Assembly (NCBI GenBank): GCA_051453625.1
Contig: JBOZIK010000001.1
Span: forward strand, 191,336,227 to 191,384,308
Direction of reading: 5' to 3'
Length of the DNA stretch: 48,082 nt
DNA from: Welwitschia mirabilis
Taxonomy: Eukaryota > Gnetophyta > Gnetopsida > Welwitschiales
The position numbers were made by a program, and so were the translations under genes. The notes beneath the pieces were generated by a model. It worked only from the letters and a program-made list of their open reading frames with translations. It had not been told where the DNA came from and ran no database searches. Shown here piece by piece: positions 20,160-32,234 of the stretch (position 1 is its first letter; the number at the start of each line of letters is the position of its first letter).

Positions 20160-23100
20160 TTGAAGTGGCAAAAAGGTCATTATAGGTTTCCCCCCTCCCA
20201 AGCAATGCATGTTAAATTTGTTTTTTTAATGTCATTGTTTATTTAAGTTGTTAGTTTTATTTAATTTGTACAACCATAAATAATAATTAATTTATTTATA
20301 AATAGTAATAAAGTAAACCTATATATTTCTCTATATCTTTGTGTTTTTATTTTCCAGAGTTTTAATACGAGGTTGTCTTCTTCTCAAGGCCTTTGAAAAC
20401 TGAAGAGGGCTATAACAGAATGGATTTCAAGATGGAAAACTAATGAGCTCTAAATTGGAAAATGCAAAGAAGATATCATGAGAGAAAAAGACTTCAAAGA
20501 AAAATTGTTCACATAACAAACTCTTTGAACATACACATTAATAATAGAGATAACGAAAGTCCAAAAGATGTAACTTAAATTCTTCATGGCTTTTCTACTT
20601 TGACATCATTCAATCTATAAGTATAAGAAATGTTTGATCATACAATACAAGAACTAAATCAATAGATGGAAAGCATGATTATAGAAAGAAACCCCTTGCC
20701 AATGGTTAATGAGTAGACACTAAACAGTAGTGTGATGTCTACAAGTCAAATGTTAAATACAAAGTGTTCTTCATCATTAACAAGAATACAAAAATATGAT
20801 AAGCAATAAAAAGATGTTATGAGAAAGGATGCTTATCATAATCAATAATCAAGCTTAAATAGAGAACGACAACAAAGGTAGTTTAAGGTAAGAGTATCAC
20901 ACATCAATGTCCTCTTCTTTACAACAAATCTTGCACAAACAAGGGTGATAATTATTGGGTTGTAATAAACTCAAAGAAGAGCTATCTATCGCTAGGAGCA
21001 TTTTTAAATCTAAGCATACGAGACAATGGTGAAGAGATGTGTGATGAAGGAATAAGGGTTTTTCATGTGGGAGATATATAGGCAAAAGATAGCTTATGAC
21101 ATTAGGAATTCCCTTTGAAGGAAATTAAAGTGGGGTAGGTTAAAAAGGTAGCTTCAAGAGCGTCAGAGAGATAGTTTAGTTGATCTTAGCAAAAGCTAAA
21201 AAATTCTACTTTAGAGATATTTACTTTATTTTATTTACTTTTAAATTTTTTTTCCTTATTTTAAATGAAAAGTTATAAGACATATGTGTTGGTGGTTGTT
21301 TTCATTTAAGTTGGCATTGCATTATAATAGCCAAGTAAGTTTTGTATTTGAAAGTCATCTTCAATTTCAATTTATACATATGAAAGGTTATTTTAAGGTT
21401 AAGAAAATGAAAAGTATGATAATGTTATGATGAATAGCTTATAAACAATGCTATTATATTGTTATTAATAAAACCATATGGTACTTTTCATAATTATTAT
21501 TTTTACCATATAATATTTTTTATAATTAGTATTTTTCTTGAGAGGCCAAAGCTAAAGGACAGAATTCACTTTTCTAGTTTTTTCATGTCATTCTTTCATC
21601 TTCCCAATTTCATTTTTACATGCCTCTTAAATTTGAATAAAAAAATTAAATTTTCAAGAACTACAAAAAAAGTATAGTAAACAACTTCAAAAATAAAAGA
21701 ACAACTAAATAAAAAACAAGGGGAATAAATATAAATGAAAATTAAAAAAACATGAATTCATAGTATTAAAATTTAGTGAAGTTTTTTAGAACTATTGAAT
21801 TTTCTTTATAGAAATGTAAGAGGCTTGTTTCATTTTGGTTGAGACCTATTTATAATAAGAAATTGTGTTTTCGATTGTGAAATTTCCCACATAAGAAATT
21901 TTGCCTAATTTTGTAACATTTCACATGGATTGAAGCTTGCATATATGTCTTATCTTTTTCAAATGATATTACTTGTATATTTAATTTTTATTGTATGAAT
22001 GATCATATCAACATATAATAAAATATATTACTTTGATTAATAAAATTATTGTAAATTTATTACTTTTATTATTTTATATTTTATTAATAAATAAAACATA
22101 TTACTTTTATTAATAAAATTCTTTTATTTATACATATTTTTTATTACTATAGTACAATGTTAGTAATAATTAATCTACACTAGTATCCTAATAAATTTAT
22201 TAATGTTTCATGTAATAACTAATAATAACTTTTTTAAGGAAAATAGAAACAATACACTTAATAAGACTATTAATTTAATGCCTCTAAAATTAATAATTAG
22301 GGTTCTTAAGATCTTTTATTTTATTTTCCCCCTAATCTCCTTTTTTTTGGGTATGTTTACTAACCTTACACTATTTTTTTTTCTTTTTTTTGGTGGGATT
22401 TCACTAACTTGTTGTAGCTCTTAAAAAAGCAGATATAGTTTGGAAATAGATTATTAAGTATTTAAAAATGACAGCTATGAATTTCATAAGTTTTGTAACT
22501 ACTACTTCACATCAACAATTATCGCTAGGGCAAAGCACCATCTTGGAAAGGCAACTAAGAATGAGATACAACCTTATAAGGCAAATCCTTTTATTGATCA
22601 AGCTTATAAATTGACAAATGATATTGCAATGTTTTTTCTTTCAAATTTTTTTAATGCTTACATTTTCATTATTTACAAATTATAATTTCTTTTAAATTAG
22701 ATACACAAAAATAATTACAATGATATACATTTCTTATAATAAAATTCATCATTTGTAATTTAATAATGTAATATGCATTTTGTAATTAGTAATGTATGTT
22801 TTATCATATTTATAATCATCTATGATCACTTTTATCCTTAGGAAAATTTATTTTTCTATTTCTTTTCTTTATTTTTCATGAATGCTCAAATTTTGTATAG
22901 CATTTATCCAAACTTTATGTTGAATTTTATGCATATCAATTCTTCGAGGGGATAGTTCATCTTACTCCTCTTTACAAATTGAACACTATGCATGAAGTTT
23001 AAAAAGAAAAAAAAAAAAAACAACTATACCATTATCATCAATTGTAATTGCCAGGGAATCTCCATCACACATAATGAAGTACTTTACTAGAGCATTGCTT

Positions 23101-23544
23101 TACCTAAATCATTAATGAATTTATGGAATTAAGAATTACCAAGTGTATATATTGTAGTTTGTATGTTAGGTATTGCATATTCAACATGATAATGTGACAT
23201 AGAGCATCAAACTCCATAATAGTATTCTTCATATCCCTAATTGGATTGAAGTAGAAATATTACATTTGGAAAAAAAATATTGAGAAGTTGTTAGTACTCT
23301 CATTAACCTCCATGCTTAAGACTTTAAAAAATGGCTTTAATTGGCATAAAAAACTTAATTAACAATTTAATAGTTTGAGTATGTATCACTAGTTATACTT
23401 AACAATTACTATAGTGTTGTCTTTATATAAAAGCTAATATAATAACTCTATGAGTTAAAGTATCCTATAGTGTTTTTTATTTTGTTTGAGACAATGATCT
23501 CTAATTCCTAATTTTTCAAGAAGGTGAAAAGTTCATTGTGATAC
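20160..23544. other. AT-rich region without recognised gene
   Basis: Contains short homopolymer and pyrimidine-rich runs (for example 22330-22395). The open stretches at 20897-21085 (minus), 21459-21677 and 22203-22424 (plus) are of biased composition and match nothing I know. Confidence 0.45.
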
Positions 23545-23965
23545 TTTAACTTCTTAATTCATTATACAAGAAATGCATTTATAAATCCTAAGAATTTTCA
23601 TTTCTCGATGCTCAATTTTTTTCTACACTACATAACAACCCATTATATTAAGTCATTTATGACATCCGAGGCTTTTCATTTCTAGATGCTTCAACTTCCC
23701 TCTTCATTACATGATTGCCTTATTTTCTTAAGTTGTTCATGATGCTCGAGGCTTATCATTTCTTGATGCTTCAACTTTTCTTTTCACTACACAAGTTCCC
23801 CATTCTTTTAAGTTAATTGTTATTCCCAAGACTTTTCATTCCTTAATGCTTTAACGTTCCTCTCCAGAACACAATGGCCCCATTCTCTTACTTCCTTTAT
23901 GATTCCTAAGGCTTTGCATTTATCAACATTTTAACTTTCTCTCTCTAGTACATAATGGTCCCATG
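23545..23965. repeat. 80-bp minisatellite, five units
   Basis: The aggcttttcatttct-type anchor lies at 23591, 23669, 23749, 23829 and 23909: spacings 78, 80, 80, 80. Each unit continues with gatgcttcaac, a cactac/cattac segment and a ccccattcttttaag-like block. The units have diverged in sequence but the period is almost constant. No frame is preserved, so it is not a coding repeat. Confidence 0.85.
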
Positions 23966-24116
23966 AAAAAAGTAAAAACTTATGATATTTCATTACTTGT
24001 ATGAAAACAAAGTAAAAACTTTCTTTATTTCTTATAATCCATATTTTTAAATTATTTATTACTAATAATGTTCATTAATTTTTATTACTTACAATCAACA
24101 GTATGTAATCAGTAGC

Positions 24117-24609
24117 TTAAATGCATATTTTATATACATCTAATATTTGGGTAAAAGATATCAACTTTGGCTGCCTTTTGGATGACAGCACAAACATTAA
24201 CCTGATTGCATTTTTCCTTTACATTGATATTGACTTTAACCATAGGGAAATTTGAATTTGCCCTTAATCATTGTTGACTTTAATTACAAAGTCAATGTTG
24301 ACCTTTCACCAAAAGTCAACGCCTCACTTGAACAAAATTTTTAGCCAAAATATCCTTGAAAATTTTTGGCAAAAAGTGAGGCATTGACTTTTAGTGAAAG
24401 ATCAACATTAACTCTTGGTGAAAGATCAACATTGAATGTACAATTAAAGTCAACATTAACTGAGGGCAAAGTCAACTTTCATTATGGTTAAAGTCAATAT
24501 CAATGTAGACATAAAATGCAATTAGGTTAATGCTTGTACCCTTATCTAAAAGCTGGTAGAACTAATATCTCTTGGCCAAATATTAAATATATATAAAATA
24601 TACATTTAA
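24117..24609. mobile_element. ~490-bp foldback (palindromic) element, MITE-like
   Basis: The left arm (24117 to about 24340) is the reverse complement of the right arm (about 24355-24609), by eye near 80% identity, with outer ends ttaaatgcatatttta and the complement of ttaaatgtatatttta. The outermost TTAA occurs on both sides and could be a target-site duplication or part of the terminal repeat. The right arm has one extra unit of about 25 bp. The arms are studded with TTGAC/GTCAA (W-box core). No transposase is encoded. If transcribed through, it would form a long hairpin, a possible small-RNA source. The superfamily is undetermined. Confidence 0.85.
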
Positions 24610-24791
24610 TTTACTTGAAATTATGCCAATTCCTCATCTTGGCTAAAATTCTTAACCTAAACTTTTATTTTACTTTCCAAATTGGGTAAATTGAAGTCAA
24701 CTCTTATAGAAAAAACAATGACCTATTCATTAAATGATGAATTTTATATATCCATATATATGAAAGACCTCTTCAAAAATTGAACTTACAA

Positions 24792-24801
24792 NNNNNNNNN
24801 N
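24792..24801. other. Assembly gap (10 N)
   Basis: Ten N. Bases 24610-25220 around it show no gene; the part nearest 25220 may be promoter of the peptide ORF. Confidence 0.99.
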
Positions 24802-25224
24802 TAACTACTCTATCATTAGGATATGGATGAGTGATCTATCCTAAAACATTAAAGAACACTCCTATAATATGTCCAACTTTGTTTGACCAAGTTGCCATCA
24901 AAAACCTCCTTTTCTTAAAAAAGTGTTATGGTTTTAAATGATATGTCTAGGACCTAACAAAGAGATGTTACTACATATTGTACCACAAATAATGGGTTGA
25001 ATTTCCAAAGTATTTAGGAAATCATGCTAAAGGATGCCTTTCATCAATCGTTTATATGTGCTCAGGGGACAACTGAGATTGCCGTGAACTAGTATGATAA
25101 CCAAAACCAACTTCTTGGCAGCTTGCATATAAGACTTCCAAGTTTTGTCCCCACTGGCTCCTCAAGGCACAAAATAAATTTCCCACATAACATGGCAAAA
25201 GCCTTTTCCACTTTTATTATTTCA

Positions 25225-25230
25225 TATAAA
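25225..25230 (+). promoter_or_regulatory. TATA box candidate upstream of the peptide ORF
   Basis: TATAAA within ttcatataaagagtc, 107 bp before the ATG at 25332. This leaves room for a leader of about 75 bases. The surrounding sequence is less AT-rich than the neighbouring repeat DNA. Confidence 0.45.
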
Positions 25231-25331
25231 GAGTCTCAAAAGGGAATTCATATGTTTGACAACACATTGATTTCAAGCTAAGAAGGAAGAGCAATACACT
25301 AGATAACTCAACACAAGTCATTCTACCAACC

Positions 25332-25445
25332 ATGAAAAAATGTTTTTGCATCTACATATTATACTTACTCTTAATTTCCTCAACCACATTCCTGCAAGGC
25401 CAAGTAAGCAGGGCAGTGTGGATACCAGCCAGGCAAGAGGACTGA
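25332..25445 (+). CDS. Candidate small secreted peptide (37 aa, or first exon)
   Basis: The frame opens MKKCFCIYILYLLLISS, a basic n-region followed by a long hydrophobic core, and reads through TTFLQGQ to SRAVWIPARQED before the stop. This is a good secretory signal peptide with a very short tail. The ATG context is ccaaccATGa and a TATA box lies 107 bp upstream. A good donor, CAA|GTAAGC, sits at 25403/25404 in phase 0. Using it with an acceptor at 25596 (tttctag) joins the signal-peptide exon to an open frame from 25597 to 25767, predicting about 80 residues in total. I do not recognise either version as CLE, IDA, RGF, PSY, CEP or CIF. It could also be a chance frame. Function is unknown and expression untested. 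Confidence 0.35.
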   Translation: MKKCFCIYILYLLLISSTTFLQGQVSRAVWIPARQED

Positions 25446-25596
25446 AAAAAAAACGTATATATATTCATTCATAGGGCCTTCTTCACATCCAACTTTAAGT
25501 ATAGAATTGTATATCAAACATTATCATCATGAAAGTATCAAAAGCATATTTTATTCAAATTAAATCTTACACCAAGTCTAGAATCTCAATTTCTAG

Positions 25597-25767
25597 AATT
25601 CTCTCGTTTTGAGCATTTCGTTGCAAAAGGAAAGTAAGAGCTATGGCCACCGAAATGAAAATGTACGGAGGCAGGGTTTGATAGAGTATTGCGAAGTGAA
25701 CACATTCCACAAATTTCCTAAGCACAACTTCAAGGAAGCCCCACTCTACTTAATCTTATGCCTATGA
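25597..25767 (+). CDS. Possible second exon of the peptide gene
   Basis: 56 stop-free codons after the candidate acceptor, in phase with exon 1 as spliced at 25403. It begins NSLVLSISLQKESK, continues through SYGHRNENVRRQGLIEYCEV and ends with KEAPLYLILCL before TGA. The part between the exons (25404-25596, 193 bp) is AT-rich and stop-containing, as plant introns are. There is no recognised domain. The call rests only on splice-site and phase agreement, so it is tentative. Confidence 0.25.
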   Translation, partial: NSLVLSISLQKESKSYGHRNENVRRQGLIEYCEVNTFHKFPKHNFKEAPLYLILCL

Positions 25768-27950
25768 AATGCAATTTTAAAAGGAAGGCTTAATTTTCTA
25801 AATTAACACCCATTCAACGGTGAGTAAGACATTGTCCAAAATTAATATTTCTTTTATATATCCTCTTTGTTCTCCACGAATAAGATCTTACACGTGAGGC
25901 TTGATCTTAGAAGCAATTGTGAATGACAAAAAGAAAAGTGCTTAAAGTCAAGCTAAGTTTTATTTAAGTTTAATCTTTACTATGTTAATGTTCCTTCTAA
26001 AGAAGCAGGCGAGTAGTAACTTTTCAAACACTAAACCACATGTCAATAAACCATTGCGTTTTATCTTAGCTAATAGGTAGCCTTCCAAGTTGTACGAAAT
26101 AGGTTTTAAAAATCGCGACCATAAAGTTCAATAAATTTCTAAGAGTCCTTTTGAACAAGAAAATTTATTTTCATAGTTTTATGATTTTTGAAAAAATAAA
26201 ATGAATAGTTTCATCATACAAAGTGTGAGTTGATTTTTTTTTTTTTTTTTTAGCTCCTTGAGAAGAAGTAGGATACCCAATCAAATATAAGTTGATACAT
26301 CGTAGACTTGGGGTACTGTGTTCGATGGTAGTTTCCCTCAACTTCTTTCTTATACTACTATGGAATTTTTAGGAGATGGATTCCATGGTAATTTTCCTTN
26401 NNNNNNNNNTCTTGGTTGTTTTTATCTTATTTGTTTTTAGCTCAATGCTTCTATGTTCTTCTTAGTTGACTATTGTTATTTTTTTATGGTACGATTACAT
26501 TAACATTATTATCTTGGAGAAATTAATAATCATGCATTACCACTTTCAAATAACAAATAGAAAGAGTTACCTTTCTTTTGGTGAAGTTGTTTAGTATGTG
26601 GTTAAAGCTTCTAAGACAATTAAATAATGGGACTTTTATTCAGGTAAATCTAAAAAAGGAATGCATAACAATATGAAAGAAAATTCTAAAGATCCTTCCT
26701 TAAAGGACACATAACAATTATGGCCAAAACGTTAATACATATTCTCTACTTTATCCTTTATTTTATGTTGTTACATATCTTTTGTAGCTTTTTATTTTTC
26801 TAGAGTAATGAATTAATTTTCTAATTCTTTCAAATGTGTGTTTTTAAATGAGGAATTAATCTAGAAGAAGGAATTTATAATATCCAAAACCATATGATTA
26901 TATATCATTTAGTAGTTATTTCCAAGGGCCTCTACATGCCAACATTTTATTGATGGAATCAAATTTGGACTTGTTAATGAAGTTGCAAAAATGTTATCTT
27001 TGCATGTTTCCTTATCAAAGCATGTTACAAGTATGACTAGATTTACTTTCCATCTCATAATGTTTTAAACATTTGAGTAGTTAGTTATTGTTCATTTAAT
27101 ATTTAAAAATGGAATCTCATGATATACTTTTTACATTATAGGATTGTAATAAAAACTTACTAAAAAATAGCTACTTATAATAGTGATTTTGTATCATTAA
27201 ATGGTGGTTTTGAAGGTTAAAGAGGAGTCACCTAGAGATAATTGCTAGATCTAATATTGCAAGTCATGTACCATGTGCATAAGGATTCATGTTTGACTCA
27301 TAAGTTGAGGATCTGTTGGAGAAGATGATAAGATGTTTGATGGTATAGTATGGATATAAAGATGGGAGGAAAAAGTAATAGTTTAATGAATAACATTGTG
27401 ACAAAAGGAATATTTGATGAAGACACTTAACCCTAGATGGGGATTCAAACTAAGTTGTGATACCATGAAGATATAAAATGCTAAATTATTATGCCAATTA
27501 GAATGCCATGCTTTAGTTTGCAGATCAAAGATATTTTGAAGATTTCATATTAACTAGTCAAGGTTCAGGTTAGGAACATGTTTTAAAATTACCATAATGG
27601 ATATATGAGAAAAGATAGTCTACAAAAAGGACATGGTGTGCGTCTAAATCTAGGGAGACTTAGCATTTTTCACAAAAGATGGTAAGAGGTTTTGAGTTCA
27701 TAATGGGACCAATGAATCAAATAATAAAGAAAACTAGAAGGCCATCAATGGTGAAGAAGATCAAAAAATAAATTGGTTGGGAAATTTTCATGACGTTCAG
27801 TTGAATAACTATAATAGAAGATAACATTAATGTGTATATTATCTAGGTTTGTTACTACATTTGGTTATGATTATTTGGGAACTTTGATCTATGTGGGGGA
27901 TTCTCACCCATGGATGTCATGGTCGGAAGAGTCTTAGGGATTGGGTAGAA
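25768..27950. other. AT-rich region without recognised gene
   Basis: Contains a run of 18 T at 26234-26251 and a 10-N gap at 26400-26409. The T run could be the poly-A tail of a minus-strand retroposon, but no body was recognised beside it. Confidence 0.45.
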
Positions 27951-28304
27951 TTATAAAAGACCCACTAAGGAAGGAATGAGGGTAGAATTATCAGGTAAGT
28001 TACCCTCAATTAGTCCTTTATAACTATCAAACAACATTGGGTCTAACACACCGCTCTCTAAATACGTATGGATAACGCTAATGGTCACTAGGCTTTTAAG
28101 TTCATTAAGGATTTTAATGATATAATAAGAAGAATATGAGTTAAAATATGGTAAGAACTCAATCTCTTTATAAGCGTTGATGGCCTCATGTTCCTTGCTG
28201 ATTAACAAAAAATTAACAAATATCTTAGCTAAAAGACAGTACTGCTCATTTTTTAAGATGAAGATCTTATATGCATATGATTTAATAAGAAGTATTTCAT
28301 ACAA
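27951..28304 (-). CDS. Unrecognised 117-codon open frame
   Basis: The longest open frame outside the J-gene island: MYEILLIKSYAYKIFILKNE at the N-terminus, a mixed helical middle (NAYKEIEFLPYFNSYSSYYI), and DSYKGLIEGNLPDN near the C-terminus. Composition is protein-like rather than low-complexity. There is no signal peptide or motif I can name, no promoter and no flanking exon. It may be a fragment of an older gene or mobile element, or chance. Confidence 0.2.
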   Translation of the reverse strand: MYEILLIKSYAYKIFILKNEQYCLLAKIFVNFLLISKEHEAINAYKEIEFLPYFNSYSSYYIIKILNELKSLVTISVIHTYLESGVLDPMLFDSYKGLIEGNLPDNSTLIPSLVGLL

Positions 28305-28376
28305 AACAAGAGGTAAATGGAAGATAATATTAAAAAATTAGTAGTTAAAAGAAAGATTAAAATGACTTTGTGTAAC

Positions 28377-28401
28377 ACTCAACTTAATTAAACCCTTAAA
28401 A
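28377..28401 (+). repeat. LTR-start-like sequence
   Basis: TGTAACACTCAACTTAATTA resembles the opening of many plant LTRs (TGTAACACCC...). No matching 3' end or second copy was found in the window, so this is a weak call. Confidence 0.25.
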
Positions 28402-29106
28402 ATATGTATAACTTAAAATTTTTGTTAAATGATTAATAAAGAAACCATGTAATCATAAGAGTTACATTTAATTCTTATAGAAGCCCTAGCATTAATAAAG
28501 AATATTTTGTATACATAGTAAACAAAGGGTTGATCAAGTGGTGCTATGTAATAACACTTACCTCATTACCATCTAATAGTTTCTTTAGTAATTTACTTTA
28601 ACAATCGAATAAATATCTTTAGTTGTCATTCCATGTTAACTTACATTAATAAATAAAGCATGAGAATCAAATGGGATTATAAGTAAAACTTTCAACCATT
28701 AATTTTCATTATCCTTCATAACATAATAACTGCAATGATTATAATAAAATACCCATAAAATTTCATACTTAAAAGAGAAATGATATCATCATAGTAATTA
28801 CACTATTATTATTATAAAATAGTGTAGCATTAGATTTCCTGTAGAGATTCCTAAATTTATTAGATAGGGATTAGCCACATTACACCTCAACAAGATCTCA
28901 CATTAGGATTGAGGAATGAATATAAATATAATAATATATTATCAATAAACAGAAAAGATTAAGCTAATAGATAAACATCCAATACAATCAACTAATGTTA
29001 TCCACTTGGAGTTGTACAAGCTATAACCTAAGAAAGAGTTTGCATAAAGTTAGAAAAGTAGATCATATCATAAAATTTGCTATTAGGAATTTCACCACAC
29101 ATCTTC

Positions 29107-29322
29107 ATTGGTCCTGCTTTATGTGTCATGTGGGAGGCCATCCCCACCAATGTAATTACAAAGGACAAAAGTGGATATAAAAACAAATACTAATATTATA
29201 ACAAATATCTTCACCATAATTATCATTGAAGGTAAAATAAAATAGATAACTCCATTGATTATACTTTATATGCCTTCGGGGAGCACATCCCATCAACACA
29301 ACTATAAAGGGTAATAGTGGGC
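29107..29322. repeat. Degenerate tandem repeat, two copies (~146-bp period)
   Basis: 29107-29174 and about 29253-29322 share cattg, ctttat(a/g)tg, ggga, catccc.(a/c)c.aa and a closing aaagg...a.agtgg in order. It may be a sub-repeat within an old LTR. Neither copy is coding. Confidence 0.5.
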
Positions 29323-29329
29323 TTATACT

Positions 29330-30883
29330 TATTGAGAGATCCCAAATATGCACAAGTGTAAACCTTTTATAAAATATTTTTACTATAATTATAAGCTTAA
29401 AAGATGTAAAACTAAGGTTTTAAGATAACTTAAGGTGTAGTTAACAAGAGAAGAAAATGTCATTTAAAACTTTACTACAATGGATAATAAAGTATCATAG
29501 TGGTTGCATGCATATTAGAATAAAGTATGCAACTTCAAAAAATTCTTAAATCGGGTAAGGATAATGTAGGGTTTTCCTAAGGACATTTATTTATAAGAGA
29601 GTACATTCCTAGAGATTTAGCAATAAGAAGATGAAGAAGGTTATGTAGTCCACTACAAGAATAATCTATGGTGGTTATGTCATACCGCAAAAAAGAGTTT
29701 TATTAGAAAATATAAAAAATACAAAATCATATTCTAGAGAGATAGAAAAAGCTTGAAACTATGAGAGAATAGAGGAAAAGCTACTAAATGATAGCAGAAA
29801 CTAGTGGAACAGAAACAAATCTACTTATATGGCCATTTAATGTCAATAAACATAAGTAAAACTTTAAGAAAATGATATTATATTATGACGTTCTTGACTT
29901 AAAACAAAAAAGAATTACATATAACAATTACGTTATTCTTAGATTAATAACTCTGTTATACAAGATATAGGAAATATTATCCTTTATAACATAATAATGC
30001 TACTTATTAAATAACATAAGTATCATTTAACATATCTTTATAAAAGAACCCTTAAATAAGATCTTATTCCTTCATTTCCCACTTTAGGAATCCCTCTTCT
30101 TATTATTTATGTGGATTGGGATGAGGGAGTATTTACAGGCCTTGGGTATGGGAGATATTTTAGGCTTTGAAATTTTTAGTATTAATGAAACATTGAAAGT
30201 ATCATACCTTTTGTAAAATAACACTTTCATCTTTTATATTTTTTCATGGAAATTCTAAATTATTAAAACTTTCTAAATAGAAGTTTAACACTATTGAAAT
30301 TCTAAGGAAGAGGAAAACAATATTTGATGTTCTTTATACTTTTGAAAATCATCTCTTCATGCTTACCTTTCTTATGTAATGTTTTCTTTTCAATCTTTGT
30401 GAAAGCCTTCCCATTTTTCTTTATATCACATAACTTTCACCATTCTTATATGCTTTTTCCATTAAATTTTATTCTAAAGATTTATATATTACTCATGTGT
30501 CTATTGCATACTAACCACTTAATTAATCTTTAATAATTCCTAATTATATATTAATTAATTACTTATTAATTTTATGCATGAATTAAGTAATTCATTAATC
30601 ACTATTATACCCACTAACTTAGTTTGCATCTTTACATGTTTTTACCTTTATTTTTCTTATCCTTTTTCTATATATTTATTTATTTATTTTTAATTATTTA
30701 CTAACTCTATTAAATACCAATAGTTATAATATTATTATAGCATTTACTTTTATATGGCACCGGTAAACTTATAGTTTAGAAAACTTGACTCAAATCTAAT
30801 AAGTGCAATCTTTTACTTAAATAAAGTAAAAAGGGGTGACTTTATAAGATGAAGAAATGACTATTAGAAGAACTAATCACTAG
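29330..30883. other. AT-rich region without recognised gene
   Basis: No recognisable protein trace. The plus-strand open stretch at 30324-30533 is T-rich and hydrophobic by composition only. Confidence 0.45.
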
Positions 30884-31205
30884 GGTTGAAATTATTATGT
30901 GTTAAGGTAATAATTTTTATAAGTTTTCAAACCCTACATCTCTTCTTGTAGATCGCATTATGAGGGCAGATCATATCCCTATAGTATATTTTTCTTTACT
31001 TGATGACATATTTCAGCTAAGATTACTTGTGCTTAAAGCAGTGAGGTTGAGATTATTATGTGTTAAGGTAATAACTTTTATAAGTTTTCAAACCCTACAT
31101 ATCTTCTTGTAGATCTCATTATGAGGGTAGATCATATTCCTATGGTATATCTTTCTTTAGTTGATGACATCTGTCAGCTAGGATTACTTGTGCTTGAAGC
31201 AGTGA
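30884..31205. repeat. 161-bp tandem duplication
   Basis: 30884-31044 and 31045-31205 are adjacent copies with high identity by eye, each from ggttga(a/g)attattatgtg to gct(t)aaagcagtga or its gcttgaagcagtga variant. It is much better conserved than other repeats here, so it arose later. No reading frame spans it. Confidence 0.9.
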
Positions 31206-32121
31206 GAATACTGCTTTAATTGCCTCCTCTTAGGTAGACATAATGTTCTCCGCATGAGATAGTGTTAACATCAATTATCTTAATCTTAGCTTAGGGCACT
31301 TTTCTAGGATAACTGTGAATTCAACCAATCAATCTCACATACACACTGCTTTCAACCACATTAGTATGAAAGGTTTCTAAAATTTTTATTTATGTTTTAT
31401 TTTTCTTTGAATTGTTGATTCTTTCCCATGTCATCTTTTATTACCTTTACATATTAAGCATATTATGTTTAATAATACATTGAAATACTTCATGCACATT
31501 ATTTTCTTAAGAACTATCCTTGTTAAGCTTTCTAACACTAAAATGTTTCATGACACCTTAGATCTTTATATATTTCTATTCAAATTTATGACTTTAGTTG
31601 TCATGAATAGAATTATTATTTTAATGTTCACAATTCACCTCATGCTTGAATTTCATGTTATGTTGAATTTCCAAACTTTTCATTTATTTTTCAGCCATTT
31701 GAACATAATATTATTTTCCTTATTAAACCTATTATTCATGAGCAAAATATTTTCTTTAAAGATGTTCAAAAAAATTGTTATTTTATGAAGGTCATTCTTG
31801 CATAACACAAAAACCCTTTGGTTTTGTGTGTGAGATTTTTTTAATTTACCTGATTCATGTGTCATTGTGATAATCATCATGTCTTAAAATATATTTTCCT
31901 TGAGCATCATAGCCAAAGGGCTAGTATTAAGAACAAATAATAGAAAAGTTATTCTAAATGCATAACCACAATTTGTGCAGATTTCTTCTTTACTACTTGT
32001 AGCATATTCTTAGTAGGATCCTACTAATGACCAATCTAAGGTTACTTTAATATAATTTTGTAGAATGTCTAGGGCTTTACTAATATGCTCTAATGTAAAC
32101 ACACTAAAGATTTCCTTTGTA

Positions 32122-32123
<2 letters not shown>
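31206..32123. other. AT-rich region without recognised gene
   Basis: Overlapping open stretches on both strands at 31465-31788 and 31680-31880 are of low complexity. The minus-strand one has a FVLCKNDLHK segment vaguely like a gag zinc knuckle, too weak to call. Confidence 0.4.
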
Positions 32124-32174
<51 letters not shown>

Positions 32175-32185
32175 CCTCTCCCTCC

Positions 32186-32228
<43 letters not shown>
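32124..32228. repeat. Compound (CT)n-(TA)n microsatellite
   Basis: CT repeats from 32124, interrupted by short C-rich variants (about 32171-32187), then CT to 32200 and TA repeats to about 32228. Confidence 0.97.

Positions 32229-32234
<6 letters not shown>

Noticed and set aside
20912-20981. Possible microRNA hairpin (ctcttcttt paired with aaagaagag)
   Set aside because: Only nine paired bases with a loop of about 50; no extended stem and no known miRNA sequence.
20897-21085. Minus-strand 62-codon open stretch with a tatata upstream
   Set aside because: No recognised motif, AT-rich surroundings make the TATA box uninformative, and there is no splice or conservation support.
26234-26251. 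Run of 18 T as poly-A tail of a minus-strand retroposon
   Set aside because: No retroposon body or target-site duplication could be identified beside it.
31465-31880. Open frames on both strands, one with a FVLCKNDLHK zinc-knuckle-like segment
   Set aside because: Ligand spacing does not fit CCHC, composition is low-complexity, and no neighbouring gag or protease traces were found.
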